Of a stretch of DNA of 64,000 nt, positions 18,601 to 25,536 are shown one piece after another (within the stretch, counting starts at the first letter, position 1; every line of letters begins with the position of its first letter). The stretch lies in assembly GCA_964648215.1 (NCBI GenBank), contig CAZYMF010000002.1, positions 17,700 to 81,699 on the forward strand, written 5' to 3'. This stretch comes from CAZYMF01 sp964648215 (GTDB taxonomy: Bacteria; Desulfobacterota; Binatia; HRBIN30; JACQVA1). The notes under the pieces are model-generated. The model worked only from the letters and a program-made list of their open reading frames with translations, searched no databases and was not told where the DNA came from. The translations under genes and the position numbers were made by a program.

Positions 18601-21600
18601 CATCGACACCAACGGAAACGGTGTCTACGACGTCGGCGAGCCGTTCACGGACATTCCGGAACCCTTCATCGACTACAACGGTAACGGCAAGTACGATCCG
18701 CCCGAGCCGTTCACCGACACCAACAGCAACGGGCGGTGGGACCAAGGTGAGCCGTACACCGACACCAACGGCAACGACCAGTACGACGACAATCGCTTCG
18801 AGACGTTCATCGACGTCAACGGCAACGGCGTCTGGGACGAGGCCCAAAGCCCGAACCAGTGGCAGAGCGACGCGGTGATCTTTGCGACCCTCGACGTCAC
18901 GTTCTCGGCAAATACCCTGGTCTTGCTCGATCCGCAGACGTTCACCATTGCCGACGGCGGCAGCCAGAGCTTCTCGCTGTTCGTCGGTGACGTGAACTCG
19001 AACCCGCTGGTGGGTGGCTCGACCATCAGCGTCAGCGTGGTTGGTTCGGATGCCCGTCTGGTCGGCATCCCGAGCTCGATCCGCCTCCCCGATTCCGAGT
19101 CCTACAACGCCGTCATTCCGGGGTTGAACCAGTTCGACTTCCAGGTGGTCGACGACAAACCGGGGACGCGCACGACACCGCAGTCGGTGACCGTGAACGT
19201 CAACGTCCAGTCCGACAGCAGCACTTCCGGCGCCGGTGGCAACGGCAGCGTGTTCGCCTCAGCCAACGGTACGCTCGAAGCGGTAGCGACTCCGCTGCCG
19301 ACGGCGACCCCGACGGCGACCCCGACGGCGACCTCGACCGCAACGTGGACCGCAACGCCGACGAATACGCCGACCAATACCGCGACGCCGACGAACACCG
19401 CGACGTCGACGCCGACGGCAACACCGACGAGCACTTTCACCGCGACACCCACCAATACACCGCCGCCGCGTTCGCTCGTGTTCGTCAGCGCGCAGCCGGC
19501 GAGCATCGGCGTGCAGGGCTCGGCACTGCCGCAGCAGGCCACGCTGACCTTCCGGGTCACCGACGCCGTCGCACAGCCGATTCCGGGAGTGCCCGTGCAG
19601 TTCACCCTCACGTCGCTGGGCGGTGAGAGCATCGCTCCGTCTCAAGCGACCTCCGATAGCTCGGGGCTGGTGCAGACGGTTCTTACGAGCGGCAATCGCG
19701 CGACCTCGGTGCGCGTCACCGCAACCGTGGTTGGCAGTCCGTCGGTCACCACCCAATCGACGGCGGTCAGCATCGTCGGCGGCGAGCCGGTGGCGAATCG
19801 GTTCAGCATGGCGCCGCAGTTCGTGAACATCGCCGGACGGGTGAGCTTCGGTCTCCAAGACGTGGTCACGGCTTTCGCCAACGACCGCTTCGGCAACGCC
19901 GTGGCCCCGGGAACGGCGGTGACCTTCCAGAGCGACTTCGCCAGCTTGGTGGACGTGAAGCCCACCGACGCCCAGGGCCGAGCCCAGGCGACCCTGCTGA
20001 GTGAAGGGCAGGTGCCGCCCGACGGGATCGTCACTCTGCTGGCGTACACGCGCGGCGAGAAGGCGTTCACCGACCTCAACGGCAACGGTGTGCCCGATCC
20101 GGGCGAGCCGGTGACTCCTCTGCCCGAGCCCTTCTTCGACAAGAACGGCAACGGCACGTGGGATCCGGGTGAGGAGTTCGTCGACCTGAATGACGACGGC
20201 GTCTGGAACGCCGATCAGGAGCCGGTTGGACAGTTCAGCAATCAGGTGTTGGTCTTCGACACCTTCCGAGTGACCTTCTCGGCGGGTACGATCGCGACCC
20301 TGCAACCGAGCAGCTTCAGCATTCCGGATGGCGGATCGCAGAGCTTCACACTGACGCTCGGCGACGCCGACAACAACCCGCTGGTGGCGGGAACCACCGT
20401 GGCCGTCGCCGTGACGGGCGGCATCACCCTCCAGGGCCCGTCGAGCTTCACGCTCACCGATACACAGAGCTTCGGTCAGATCCTGGACGGCGTGAACCGG
20501 TTCACCTTCGCCGTGGCCGACTCGCAGCCGGGTCAGGGTGATCAGGCGGCACCGGTCTCGGTTACCGTCACCGTGACCTCCCCGTCTGGGGCTGGTGCTC
20601 CGGGTGCCAATGGCAGTACCAGCGTCTCCAGTAACGGCACGTTGCTGCCGGTTCCGGCGACGCCGACGCCGACTGCAACGCCGGCTTCAACGCCGACCGC
20701 AACGCCGCCGCCTCTGGTGATCGCGCCGACCCAAGCCTTCCTGGCCGCGGGCTCCGGCGCTCCACCGACCGGCTGCAACGGCGCCACTCAGACGTTCGTC
20801 GTGACCGGCGGCACGCCGCCGTACACGGTGTTCGGTGGCGGTGGGTGCGTCAGCACCGCTAGCGTTCCGACCTCGGGCGGATCGTTCATCTTCACCGCCG
20901 GTGACCAACTCGGCAATTTCACGGTGACGGTAACCGACGCGCAGGGGAAGACCGCCTCGGCCGGAGTTTCCGTACTGGGGCCGCCGACACCGACGATCAC
21001 CCCGACACCCCTGCCGACGAACACCCCGCTGCCGACGAACACGTTGCCGCCGACCGCGACGGCAACGGTGACGCCGACGACCACGCCGACGGCGGCTCCG
21101 GCCTCGATCCAGTTCATCAGTGCCGCGCCGGCTACCATCGGCGTGCGCCAGTCGGGCCTGGCGGAGCAGTCCCTGCTGACCTTCAAGGTCACCGACGGGC
21201 TCGGAAACCCGGTGGTGGGCTTCCCGGTTCAGTTCGAGCTGACCGGGATCGGGGATGAAACGATCAACCCGCTGGCGGCTATGACGAGCGCCGGCGGATT
21301 GGTGCAGACCACGCTCACCAGCGGCACGCGAGCCACCACGGTGCGCGTGAGCGCCCTGGCCGACAGCGACGGCAACGCCACTCTCGATCTGTCGGCGCAG
21401 TCCACGGCGGTGGCAATCTTCGGTGCCCCGCCGGTACAGAACCGCTTCAGCCTGGCCGCCGATAAACTGAACGTACAGGGGCGCAAGACCTTGGGTATCC
21501 AGGACACAATCACGGCCTTCGTGAACGACCGTTTCGGCAACGCGGTGCCGCCGGGAACGGTGGTGAGCTTCACCAGTAACGGAGCGAGCGTGGTCAGCCC

Positions 21601-22339
21601 CACGACCACCGACGCCTCTGGAGCCGCTACCGTCAACTTGGTCACGGAGGCCCAGATCCCGCCGAGCGGAATCGTGCAGGTACTTGCGTTCACTCGTGGC
21701 GAGGAGCAATTCCTCGACAACAACGGCAATGGCGTTTTCGATCAAGGGACCGACACGATCGTCGGCGACAACTTGCCCGAGCCGTTCATCGACTTCCGGC
21801 CGTACCCGCCACTCGACGCCGGCTGCCCGGTCTCGGCGCCCAGTGCCAAGTGCAACAACCTGTTCGATCCGAGCACGCTCTTCGAGCTGTTTATCGACAG
21901 CGGCCCGAAGAACGGGATCTGGGATGCCCAGGGTACCTCCGGGGTCTGGGACAACAACATCCTGGTGTTCGGCACCTTCCCGGTGACCTTCTCCGGAGAC
22001 CTCCAGACGCCGGTGATGGCCCCGAACACCTTCGCCATCGGTAACGGCGGGTCACAGACGTTCACTCTCGAGGTCCACGACGATCTGCTCAACCCGCTGG
22101 TCGGCGGTTCGACGATCACCATCACGGCGGGCAAGGCCCAAGTGTTGGGCGGATCGATCACGGTGCCGGACGGCGAGTCGTTCAATCAGTTGGTGTCGGG
22201 TTTGACCCAGTTTGCCTTTACGCTGGCGGACGCCAACCCGACCGATACGGATCCGCCGGATGCCGTGAACGTGGTGGTGACCGTCTCCTCGCCGAACGGC
22301 AGCGGTAGCTTCACCATCGGCAGCGGAACCGTGGACTGA
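15614..22339 (+). CDS. Giant multi-Ig-like lipoprotein with Thr/Pro linkers and calcium-loop motifs
   Basis: A roughly 2241-residue surface-type lipoprotein. The signal LLLLAILFTAC ends at Cys21, followed by a run of glycines. The body is a string of Big_1/invasin-like Ig modules (each with a DxxGNP...GxATxTL...V signature) joined by Thr/Pro linkers such as 16078-16160, 19290-19460, 20655-20710 and 20985-21095. Three large repeat units (about 17980-19270, 19465-20650, 21097-22335) each hold an Ig pair, DxNxNGxxDxGE calcium-type loops, then a final sandwich. An extra domain lies at 20710-20985. ATG 15614 has GGGAGGGA upstream; ATG 15572 is a poorer start. Likely a cell-surface adhesin or stalk. 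It sits between aroB and aroQ, as if inserted into a shikimate operon. Confidence 0.85.
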   Translation: MIRRMARTAGLLLLAILFTACGGGGGGGGGSAANPTPPVRNEITDPTGRLTLAIDSLVLSVPDDPSTPVDETKTKFTVTVRDGNGRPLSGQNVLVTTADGGVQVSYGQNPTNSNGQATGTLNATSNVSSGLVRVTASVPEQGLSVFMNVRVILLPPTATPTALPGQATPTLQPGAPTRTPLPASLVRTIVMETSPFTVSSTLGGTLTVTAIAFDENNQPVNNVEILFDFSPKQGLLRPATNVTRTIDGQAGVAQTTITYDPNTATPGKVTVSAVAGSVQGSITFDVVSGNNAKPVATLLLQSSCASIGTDNGGQTTLSAIVFDGDNNPINDVNVLFLTTVGEVIPLTSRSTTAGNQNGVARATLTIPAGTPVLVDSTGKIAPYTISARAGGVTGSVQVYVIPGRNSCSGAGGTTEPGEPASITLGASPTRVRARGSGGRELSNIAATVFDNGGNRLEGVDVTFSVVAPSASGAALVPNNQGALTQTSDAAGNAQLQMRSGTGLGTVTIQAEVVADPSKVPGTEPCQASVNQGSQCIIATRPLVTVTSGNPGRVALTINNVYIDLNDGSLLTTVSAIVTDAQGNIVDDGIPVFFEVVVDPNDPSDPGRRIGVQGFSSTNEAAPCDTTQFSSQTGLPVTPEPGDAITCLKFPPSMAGSNIQLRAQSQDAETTDTLTLPGSVRNLLLSVQPKTAVVTATDSATVLVSVDAFDSLGNPVRNVQMRFLSDTGIFDDGPIGLTDADGHAAVPLTIPAGTSAGTVSVQALGGGTLGLNTTFDVTNQGGGGGPAGTPQAIDFISAQPATIGVKGSGFPQQSVVSFRVTDSLGTPLSGVTVHFSITGIGGETITPSEDATDGNGIAMVSITSGTRSAPVRITASASRDNSGSVDIVTQSDAVSVVGAPPTFNRFSLAAQYLNVAGRVTFGLQDLISAFLNDRFGNPVPPGTAVSFITNGASVTNPLPTDSSGRASGTLLTEGKFVGLPPSGIVTVLATTRGEEPFIDTNGNGVYDVGEPFTDIPEPFIDYNGNGKYDPPEPFTDTNSNGRWDQGEPYTDTNGNDQYDDNRFETFIDVNGNGVWDEAQSPNQWQSDAVIFATLDVTFSANTLVLLDPQTFTIADGGSQSFSLFVGDVNSNPLVGGSTISVSVVGSDARLVGIPSSIRLPDSESYNAVIPGLNQFDFQVVDDKPGTRTTPQSVTVNVNVQSDSSTSGAGGNGSVFASANGTLEAVATPLPTATPTATPTATSTATWTATPTNTPTNTATPTNTATSTPTATPTSTFTATPTNTPPPRSLVFVSAQPASIGVQGSALPQQATLTFRVTDAVAQPIPGVPVQFTLTSLGGESIAPSQATSDSSGLVQTVLTSGNRATSVRVTATVVGSPSVTTQSTAVSIVGGEPVANRFSMAPQFVNIAGRVSFGLQDVVTAFANDRFGNAVAPGTAVTFQSDFASLVDVKPTDAQGRAQATLLSEGQVPPDGIVTLLAYTRGEKAFTDLNGNGVPDPGEPVTPLPEPFFDKNGNGTWDPGEEFVDLNDDGVWNADQEPVGQFSNQVLVFDTFRVTFSAGTIATLQPSSFSIPDGGSQSFTLTLGDADNNPLVAGTTVAVAVTGGITLQGPSSFTLTDTQSFGQILDGVNRFTFAVADSQPGQGDQAAPVSVTVTVTSPSGAGAPGANGSTSVSSNGTLLPVPATPTPTATPASTPTATPPPLVIAPTQAFLAAGSGAPPTGCNGATQTFVVTGGTPPYTVFGGGGCVSTASVPTSGGSFIFTAGDQLGNFTVTVTDAQGKTASAGVSVLGPPTPTITPTPLPTNTPLPTNTLPPTATATVTPTTTPTAAPASIQFISAAPATIGVRQSGLAEQSLLTFKVTDGLGNPVVGFPVQFELTGIGDETINPLAAMTSAGGLVQTTLTSGTRATTVRVSALADSDGNATLDLSAQSTAVAIFGAPPVQNRFSLAADKLNVQGRKTLGIQDTITAFVNDRFGNAVPPGTVVSFTSNGASVVSPTTTDASGAATVNLVTEAQIPPSGIVQVLAFTRGEEQFLDNNGNGVFDQGTDTIVGDNLPEPFIDFRPYPPLDAGCPVSAPSAKCNNLFDPSTLFELFIDSGPKNGIWDAQGTSGVWDNNILVFGTFPVTFSGDLQTPVMAPNTFAIGNGGSQTFTLEVHDDLLNPLVGGSTITITAGKAQVLGGSITVPDGESFNQLVSGLTQFAFTLADANPTDTDPPDAVNVVVTVSSPNGSGSFTIGSGTVD
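17980..19270 (+). repeat. Repeat unit 1 within the giant lipoprotein
   Basis: The first of three homologous units. It starts at FISAQPATIGV, passes through LNDRFGNPVPPGTAV, then five calcium-type loops of the DTNGNG/DYNGNG kind at about 18600-18845, and ends in a sandwich ending FASANGTL. Unit length is about 1.29 kb. Confidence 0.75.
19465..20650 (+). repeat. Repeat unit 2 within the giant lipoprotein
   Basis: Second unit, starting at FVSAQPASIGV and passing ANDRFGNAVAPGTAV. It holds three calcium-type loops (DLNGNG, DKNGNG, DLNDDG) at about 20065-20225, fewer than unit 1. Length about 1.19 kb. Confidence 0.75.
21097..22335 (+). repeat. Repeat unit 3 within the giant lipoprotein
   Basis: Third unit, from FISAAPATIGV through VNDRFGNAVPPGTVV to the C-terminus. 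It has one clear calcium-type loop (DNNGNGVFD) and a cysteine pair insertion (DAGCPVSAPSAKC) absent from units 1 and 2. Length about 1.24 kb. Confidence 0.75.
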
Positions 22340-22356
22340 GGCATCTCCTCCCGACC

Positions 22357-22394
22357 GGAGCTACGGCTGGCCTCTTGCGGTCAGCCGTAGCTCC
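22357..22394 (+). terminator. Hairpin terminator after the giant lipoprotein
   Basis: A perfect 13-base-pair stem (GGAGCTACGGCTG at 22357-22369 with its complement at 22382-22394) around a 12-base loop, just after the stop. No T-tract follows, so it may act with Rho or as an mRNA-stabilising hairpin. It separates the lipoprotein from aroQ. Confidence 0.65.
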
Positions 22395-22447
22395 GCCCCG
22401 ATTCGGTCAGCTGGAATTGCGCCCGCCCCCTCTGCTACACGAGCCGC

Positions 22448-22933
22448 ATGGCGATTCGAACCAAGCGGGCGGTATTACCCCGGCGCGTCCTTGTCCTTCA
22501 CGGCCCCAATCTGAATCTGATTGGTACCCGCGAGCCCGAGGTCTACGGTCGCAACACGTTGGCCGACATCGACGGGCGGCTGAACGAGCTGGCCGACGAG
22601 CTCGGGGTGAACATCGAGAGCTTCCAGTCGAATAGCGAAGGGGCCCTGGTCGACCGCATCCAGGCGGCGCGGAATCAGGTCGCCGGCATCCTGATCAATC
22701 CGGCGGCCTACACGCACACGAGCGTTGCGTTGCGAGACGCGTTGCTGGCCGTGGATGTCCCCGTGGTCGAGGTGCATCTGTCGAACGTGCACCGTCGCGA
22801 GGAGTTCCGCCATCGCTCTTTGATCGCCCCGGTGGCGGTTGGGCAGATCCTCGGCTTCGGTGCCGACAGCTATCTCCTCGGACTGCGGGCGCTGGTGGAC
22901 CTGCTGCAGAAGCCGTCTCGGACCCGGCGCTGA
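22448..22933 (+). CDS. aroQ: 3-dehydroquinate dehydratase, type II
   Basis: A 161-residue enzyme that dehydrates 3-dehydroquinate in the shikimate pathway; type II enzymes are dodecamers. Visible are GPNLNLIGTREPEVYG (catalytic Tyr in the flexible loop), NSEGALVDRI, INPAAYTHTSVALRDAL and EVHLSNVHRREEFRHRS (catalytic His region). ATG 22448. The step is adjacent to the AroB step encoded upstream, but the two lipoprotein genes intervene. Its stop abuts the stop of ddl on the other strand. Confidence 0.95.
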   Translation: MAIRTKRAVLPRRVLVLHGPNLNLIGTREPEVYGRNTLADIDGRLNELADELGVNIESFQSNSEGALVDRIQAARNQVAGILINPAAYTHTSVALRDALLAVDVPVVEVHLSNVHRREEFRHRSLIAPVAVGQILGFGADSYLLGLRALVDLLQKPSRTRR

Positions 22934-24064
22934 TCAGCTCGACGTCGGTCGCGGAAGGTAGGAGGTCTTCAGCCGTCGCCGGCCCTCGTGCCGCTCGATC
23001 GCCAGCTCCAGCAGGCGTGAAATGAGATCGCGGTAGGGTAGCCCCGAGACCTCCCACAGCTTGGGATAGACGCTGATCGTCGTAAAGCCCGGAATGCTGT
23101 TGAGCTCGTTCACGTACAGCCGTCCGTCGTTGCGGTCGAGAAAGAAGTCGACGCGGGCCATCCCCGAGCATTCGAGTAGCTGAAAGGTCCGCACCGCCAG
23201 CTCGCGCACGGACGCGGTCTGGCTCTCACTCAGGGCGGCAGGGATGACGAACCTCGCTCCCGATTCGTCGATGTACTTGGCCTCGTACGAGTAGAACTCG
23301 GCCTGTGGGCAGATCTCGCCCGGTAGCGAGGCCTCGGCCGCATCGTTCCCCAACACCGAGCATTCGATCTCTCGCGCATCGATCCCCTTCTCGATCAGGA
23401 TCTTCTCGTCGTAACCGAGTGCCTCGGTGACGGCCCGGGCCAGGTCGGCCTCGCTCTTCACCTTGCTGACCCCCACGGAGGATCCCAGATTCGCCGGTTT
23501 GACGAAGAGCGGATAACCGAGCGCCGCCGCGGCTTGGTGAACACGGTCGGGCGCCCGTTCCCACTGCCGACTCGAAACCGCCTCGAACGGCACGATCGGA
23601 ATTCCGCCGTCGCGCAGCAAGCGCTTCTGCACGTCCTTGTCCATGCCGACCGCCGAACCGAGCACACCGGCGCCGACGTAGGCGATGTCCGCCAGCTCGA
23701 GCAGTCCTTGCACCGTGCCGTCCTCACCGAACGGGCCGTGCAACACGGGGAAGACGACGTCCAGTGGGCCGACGGCCGGGCGAGATCGGCCCGTCCCCGC
23801 GTCCACCAGCGCTCCGGCAGAAGGCACCGGGGCCAGCAGGATCTCCGCGGCGCCTCCGCCGAGCGCGGCCAGTCCACGACTGGTCAACTCGAGGAACGCC
23901 GGCTCGTCGACCACGTGCCAATGTCCGTGGCGATCGATGCCGAGAAGGGTGACGTCGAAGCGGCTCCGGTCGATGGCTTGAACGATCGAACGAGCCGACC
24001 GCAGCGAGATCTCGTGCTCGCTCGATCTGCCGCCGAAGATGATGCCGACCCGCAGCTTCTTCAT
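22934..24064 (-). CDS. ddl: D-alanine--D-alanine ligase
   Basis: A 376-residue ATP-grasp enzyme that makes the D-Ala-D-Ala dipeptide for peptidoglycan in the cytoplasm. Motifs: GIIFGGRSSEHEISL at the N-terminus, PVLHGPFGEDGTVQG, KPANLGSSVGVSKV, EFYSYEAKYID and VNELNSIPGFTTIS. ATG 24064 is preceded by AGGAGG in the gene's sense, and is preferred over ATG 24097. It is convergent with aroQ with no gap between stop codons. Confidence 0.95.
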   Translation of the reverse strand: MKKLRVGIIFGGRSSEHEISLRSARSIVQAIDRSRFDVTLLGIDRHGHWHVVDEPAFLELTSRGLAALGGGAAEILLAPVPSAGALVDAGTGRSRPAVGPLDVVFPVLHGPFGEDGTVQGLLELADIAYVGAGVLGSAVGMDKDVQKRLLRDGGIPIVPFEAVSSRQWERAPDRVHQAAAALGYPLFVKPANLGSSVGVSKVKSEADLARAVTEALGYDEKILIEKGIDAREIECSVLGNDAAEASLPGEICPQAEFYSYEAKYIDESGARFVIPAALSESQTASVRELAVRTFQLLECSGMARVDFFLDRNDGRLYVNELNSIPGFTTISVYPKLWEVSGLPYRDLISRLLELAIERHEGRRRLKTSYLPRPTSS

Positions 24065-24250
24065 GAGCCTCCTGGCGCGAGCCGCGATGTATAGCACAAG
24101 CGGGCGATGAGCTCACTCCGCAAGGGCCCTTCCACGATCGTGAGAACGATCCTCTTGCAACCGGCGTGACCCTGTGGCTTACTATGCCCATCCCGAAAGA
24201 GAACCCAGTGATCTCGATGCGAACTCAAGCCCATCGTAACACCCTGCAGA

Positions 24251-24463
24251 CGCGACGCGACGCGTGTGCGTGCCGTTGGCACGTGGACGCGGTGGTGTCG
24301 CGCTCGGGCATGGCGGCGATGGTAGGCGTGGGTACGCTTTTCACCGCCAAGATTAACCCGAGTGGAACGCCCGGTGGCCATCCCAATGAGGGGGAAGCTT
24401 AGAAGAGAACCAAAACCCTTTGCGGATAAAGAGGCCACCGGGATCAAACCCGGTGGCCTTTTT
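24251..24463 (+). ncRNA. Candidate structured leader RNA (riboswitch-like or attenuator) or sRNA
   Basis: Two nested hairpin domains abut exactly. Domain A pairs 24251-24256 with 24297-24302, 24261-24265 with 24287-24291, and 24269-24274 with 24278-24283. Domain B pairs 24303-24308 with 24357-24362, 24312-24316 with 24344-24348, and 24326-24329 with 24334-24337. Then CCCGGTGGCC at 24370-24379 is repeated exactly at 24449-24458; the terminator 5' arm GGCCACCGGG (24433-24442) could pair with either. That is the geometry of a terminator/anti-terminator switch upstream of the HTH gene. No known riboswitch consensus was recognised. It could equally be a stand-alone small RNA. Confidence 0.5.
24432..24463 (+). 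terminator. Intrinsic terminator
   Basis: GGCCACCGGG (24433-24442), a six-base loop ATCAAA, CCCGGTGGCC (24449-24458), then TTTTT at 24459-24463. The stem can be lengthened by A/T pairs from the flanking AAAGA. It is the best rho-independent terminator in the window. Confidence 0.9.
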
Positions 24464-24561
24464 ATTTGCCCTCTGCGCGCCACAGAGGGCACGGACCACG
24501 CGCTCGACCGGCCGGCGAGCGCGATGACCGATACTGGGGCGACCTTAGGAGGAGGAGAGAC

Positions 24562-24837
24562 ATGTCACAGATCGATGCTCAGTTGGTCGCACGGCGGCTG
24601 CGCGAGGTGGTGGCCGATGAGCCGAAGGCATTTGCCTACGACATCGGTGTGAGCCTGTCGGCCCTGTACAACTATCTCAATGGTCGCGTGCCCTCGACCG
24701 AGGTTCTGTACCGCATCGCCCAGTACACGGGCCGGCCGATGGAATGGTTCCTGGCGGGACCGGACGCCGCGGCGATGCAGCTGGCGGGGCAAAACGGAAG
24801 CAATCGGGACGACGTCCGCGCGGCCGTCGGTTACTGA
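24562..24837 (+). CDS. Small XRE-type helix-turn-helix protein
   Basis: A 91-residue probable DNA-binding protein. The stretch FAYDIGVSLSALYNYLNGRV reads as a helix-turn-helix recognition region, followed by STEVLYRIAQYTGRPMEWFL, the usual fourth and fifth helices of XRE/Cro/CI folds. The tail is disordered. ATG 24562 has a strong AGGAGGAGGAG site. It lies downstream of the structured leader and upstream of a hairpin, suggesting autoregulation or attenuation. Its target is unknown. Confidence 0.75.
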   Translation: MSQIDAQLVARRLREVVADEPKAFAYDIGVSLSALYNYLNGRVPSTEVLYRIAQYTGRPMEWFLAGPDAAAMQLAGQNGSNRDDVRAAVGY

Positions 24838-24855
24838 AAACCAAAGACCTGCAGC

Positions 24856-24881
24856 CTCCCCGCCCGGTCCCGGGCGGGGAG
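24856..24881 (+). terminator. GC hairpin after the HTH gene
   Basis: CTCCCCGCCCGG (24856-24867) and its perfect complement (24870-24881) separated by two bases, so about ten pairs with a four-base loop can form. No T-tract follows. It may terminate the HTH transcript or set the level of the next gene. Confidence 0.55.
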
Positions 24882-24908
24882 CTTCGACTCTGATAGGGGG
24901 TGATCGTC

Positions 24909-25115
24909 ATGTTGTGGTGTCCGACCGTGAATCCAGTCCCCCTCGCCTTCGCGTGGCCGGTGAGCACGCTCGTTCTTCCCGCCCTGGCGGTTGTGGTGGC
25001 GGTGGCGTTGCTCGCTGTCGTCACCTACAAGACCTGGGCGCCGAAGTCGGCGTACCGCCCCGCGCTGCGCGTCGTTGACGGGGGCCAAAGCGACCTCAAC
25101 CTCAAGCCGGCCTAG
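24909..25115 (+). CDS. Small single-span membrane protein
   Basis: A 68-residue protein starting ATG 24909 (MLWCPTVNPVPLAFAWP) with AGGGGG upstream; GTG 24900 is an alternative. One membrane segment (VSTLVLPALAVVVAVALLAVV) is followed by a short basic, probably cytoplasmic tail (TYKTWAPKSAYRPALRVVDG). No family is recognised. It follows the HTH gene after a hairpin and precedes another hairpin. Confidence 0.55.
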   Translation: MLWCPTVNPVPLAFAWPVSTLVLPALAVVVAVALLAVVTYKTWAPKSAYRPALRVVDGGQSDLNLKPA

Positions 25116-25143
25116 GTGTCGTTGCCTGGGGTGCGGCGACTCC

Positions 25144-25175
25144 GAAGGGAGAGTCGGATCTCCGGCTCTCCCTTC
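25144..25175 (+). terminator. Hairpin after the small membrane protein
   Basis: GAAGGGAGAG (25144-25153) pairs with CTCTCCCTTC (25166-25175) across a 12-base loop, 29 bases after the stop codon. There is no T-tract. Probable end of the HTH-membrane protein unit. Confidence 0.6.
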
Positions 25176-25486
25176 AGGAAGCAAATCACCGCGCATCGCC
25201 TTTGCCATGGTCCGGAGTGCCATTTCGCGCGCCTTGCCAAGGGATTGGCGAGGGATGACGAATTGCGCCCCTCAATTGGACGGGTCCGAACGCCGGCCGC
25301 AGCTGTCCGCTGTACCCATTCGGTTAGTTCTCTGAGGTCATGTGGGTGTCTCCTCGTCCGCCTACCCGTTCGGATCGGGCGGGCGCCTCGCTATCCAAGC
25401 ATCGTCTTTCGTCCATTTTTCAGTTACTTGAGGTGCCTTGTGGTGCACGGGGAGGAATCTTCCCGGTCGTGCGGGCGACTGACGCG

Positions 25487-25502
25487 TGGTCGCGGTGCTG
25501 CA
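25487..25502 (+). promoter_or_regulatory. Weak sigma-54-like element before the first pseudopilin operon
   Basis: TGGTCGCGGTGCTGCA has the invariant GG and GC separated by ten bases, and a start near 25513 would fit the ATG at 25537. The rest of the -24 box matches poorly, so confidence is low. Confidence 0.25.
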
Positions 25503-25536
25503 TCGGCAGGCATAGCCGTCGCTAGATACTCTGGTC

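Larger units (their letters stand above)
24065..24561. other. Intergenic region with structured RNA leader
   Basis: About 500 bases between ddl and the small HTH gene. It holds a possible promoter (TTGCAA 24155-24160, TACTAT 24180-24185, 19-base spacer), a block of nested hairpins and a strong terminator, annotated separately. A 78-codon frame at 24166-24402 lacks family resemblance and a ribosome binding site and is not called a gene. Confidence 0.6.
25116..25536. other. Intergenic region before the first pseudopilin operon
   Basis: About 420 bases without a gene. It starts with a ten-pair hairpin (annotated) and ends with promoter-like sequence before the FimT gene. A 145-codon frame covering most of it has an Arg/Ser/Cys-rich composition unlike the neighbours and no recognisable motif, so it is treated as non-coding. 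Confidence 0.55.

Noticed and set aside
19259..20305. Long antisense frames across the giant lipoprotein
   Set aside because: Shadows caused by high GC and regular codon use; composition is Arg/Gly/His-rich without motifs.
24166..24402. A 78-codon frame running through the structured leader
   Set aside because: No ribosome binding site; its codons follow the hairpin stems. It could at most be a leader peptide, for which there is no evidence.
25525..25536. GATACT just before the first FimT start as a -10 box for a leaderless transcript
   Set aside because: No -35 element at the right distance and only six bases from the start codon.
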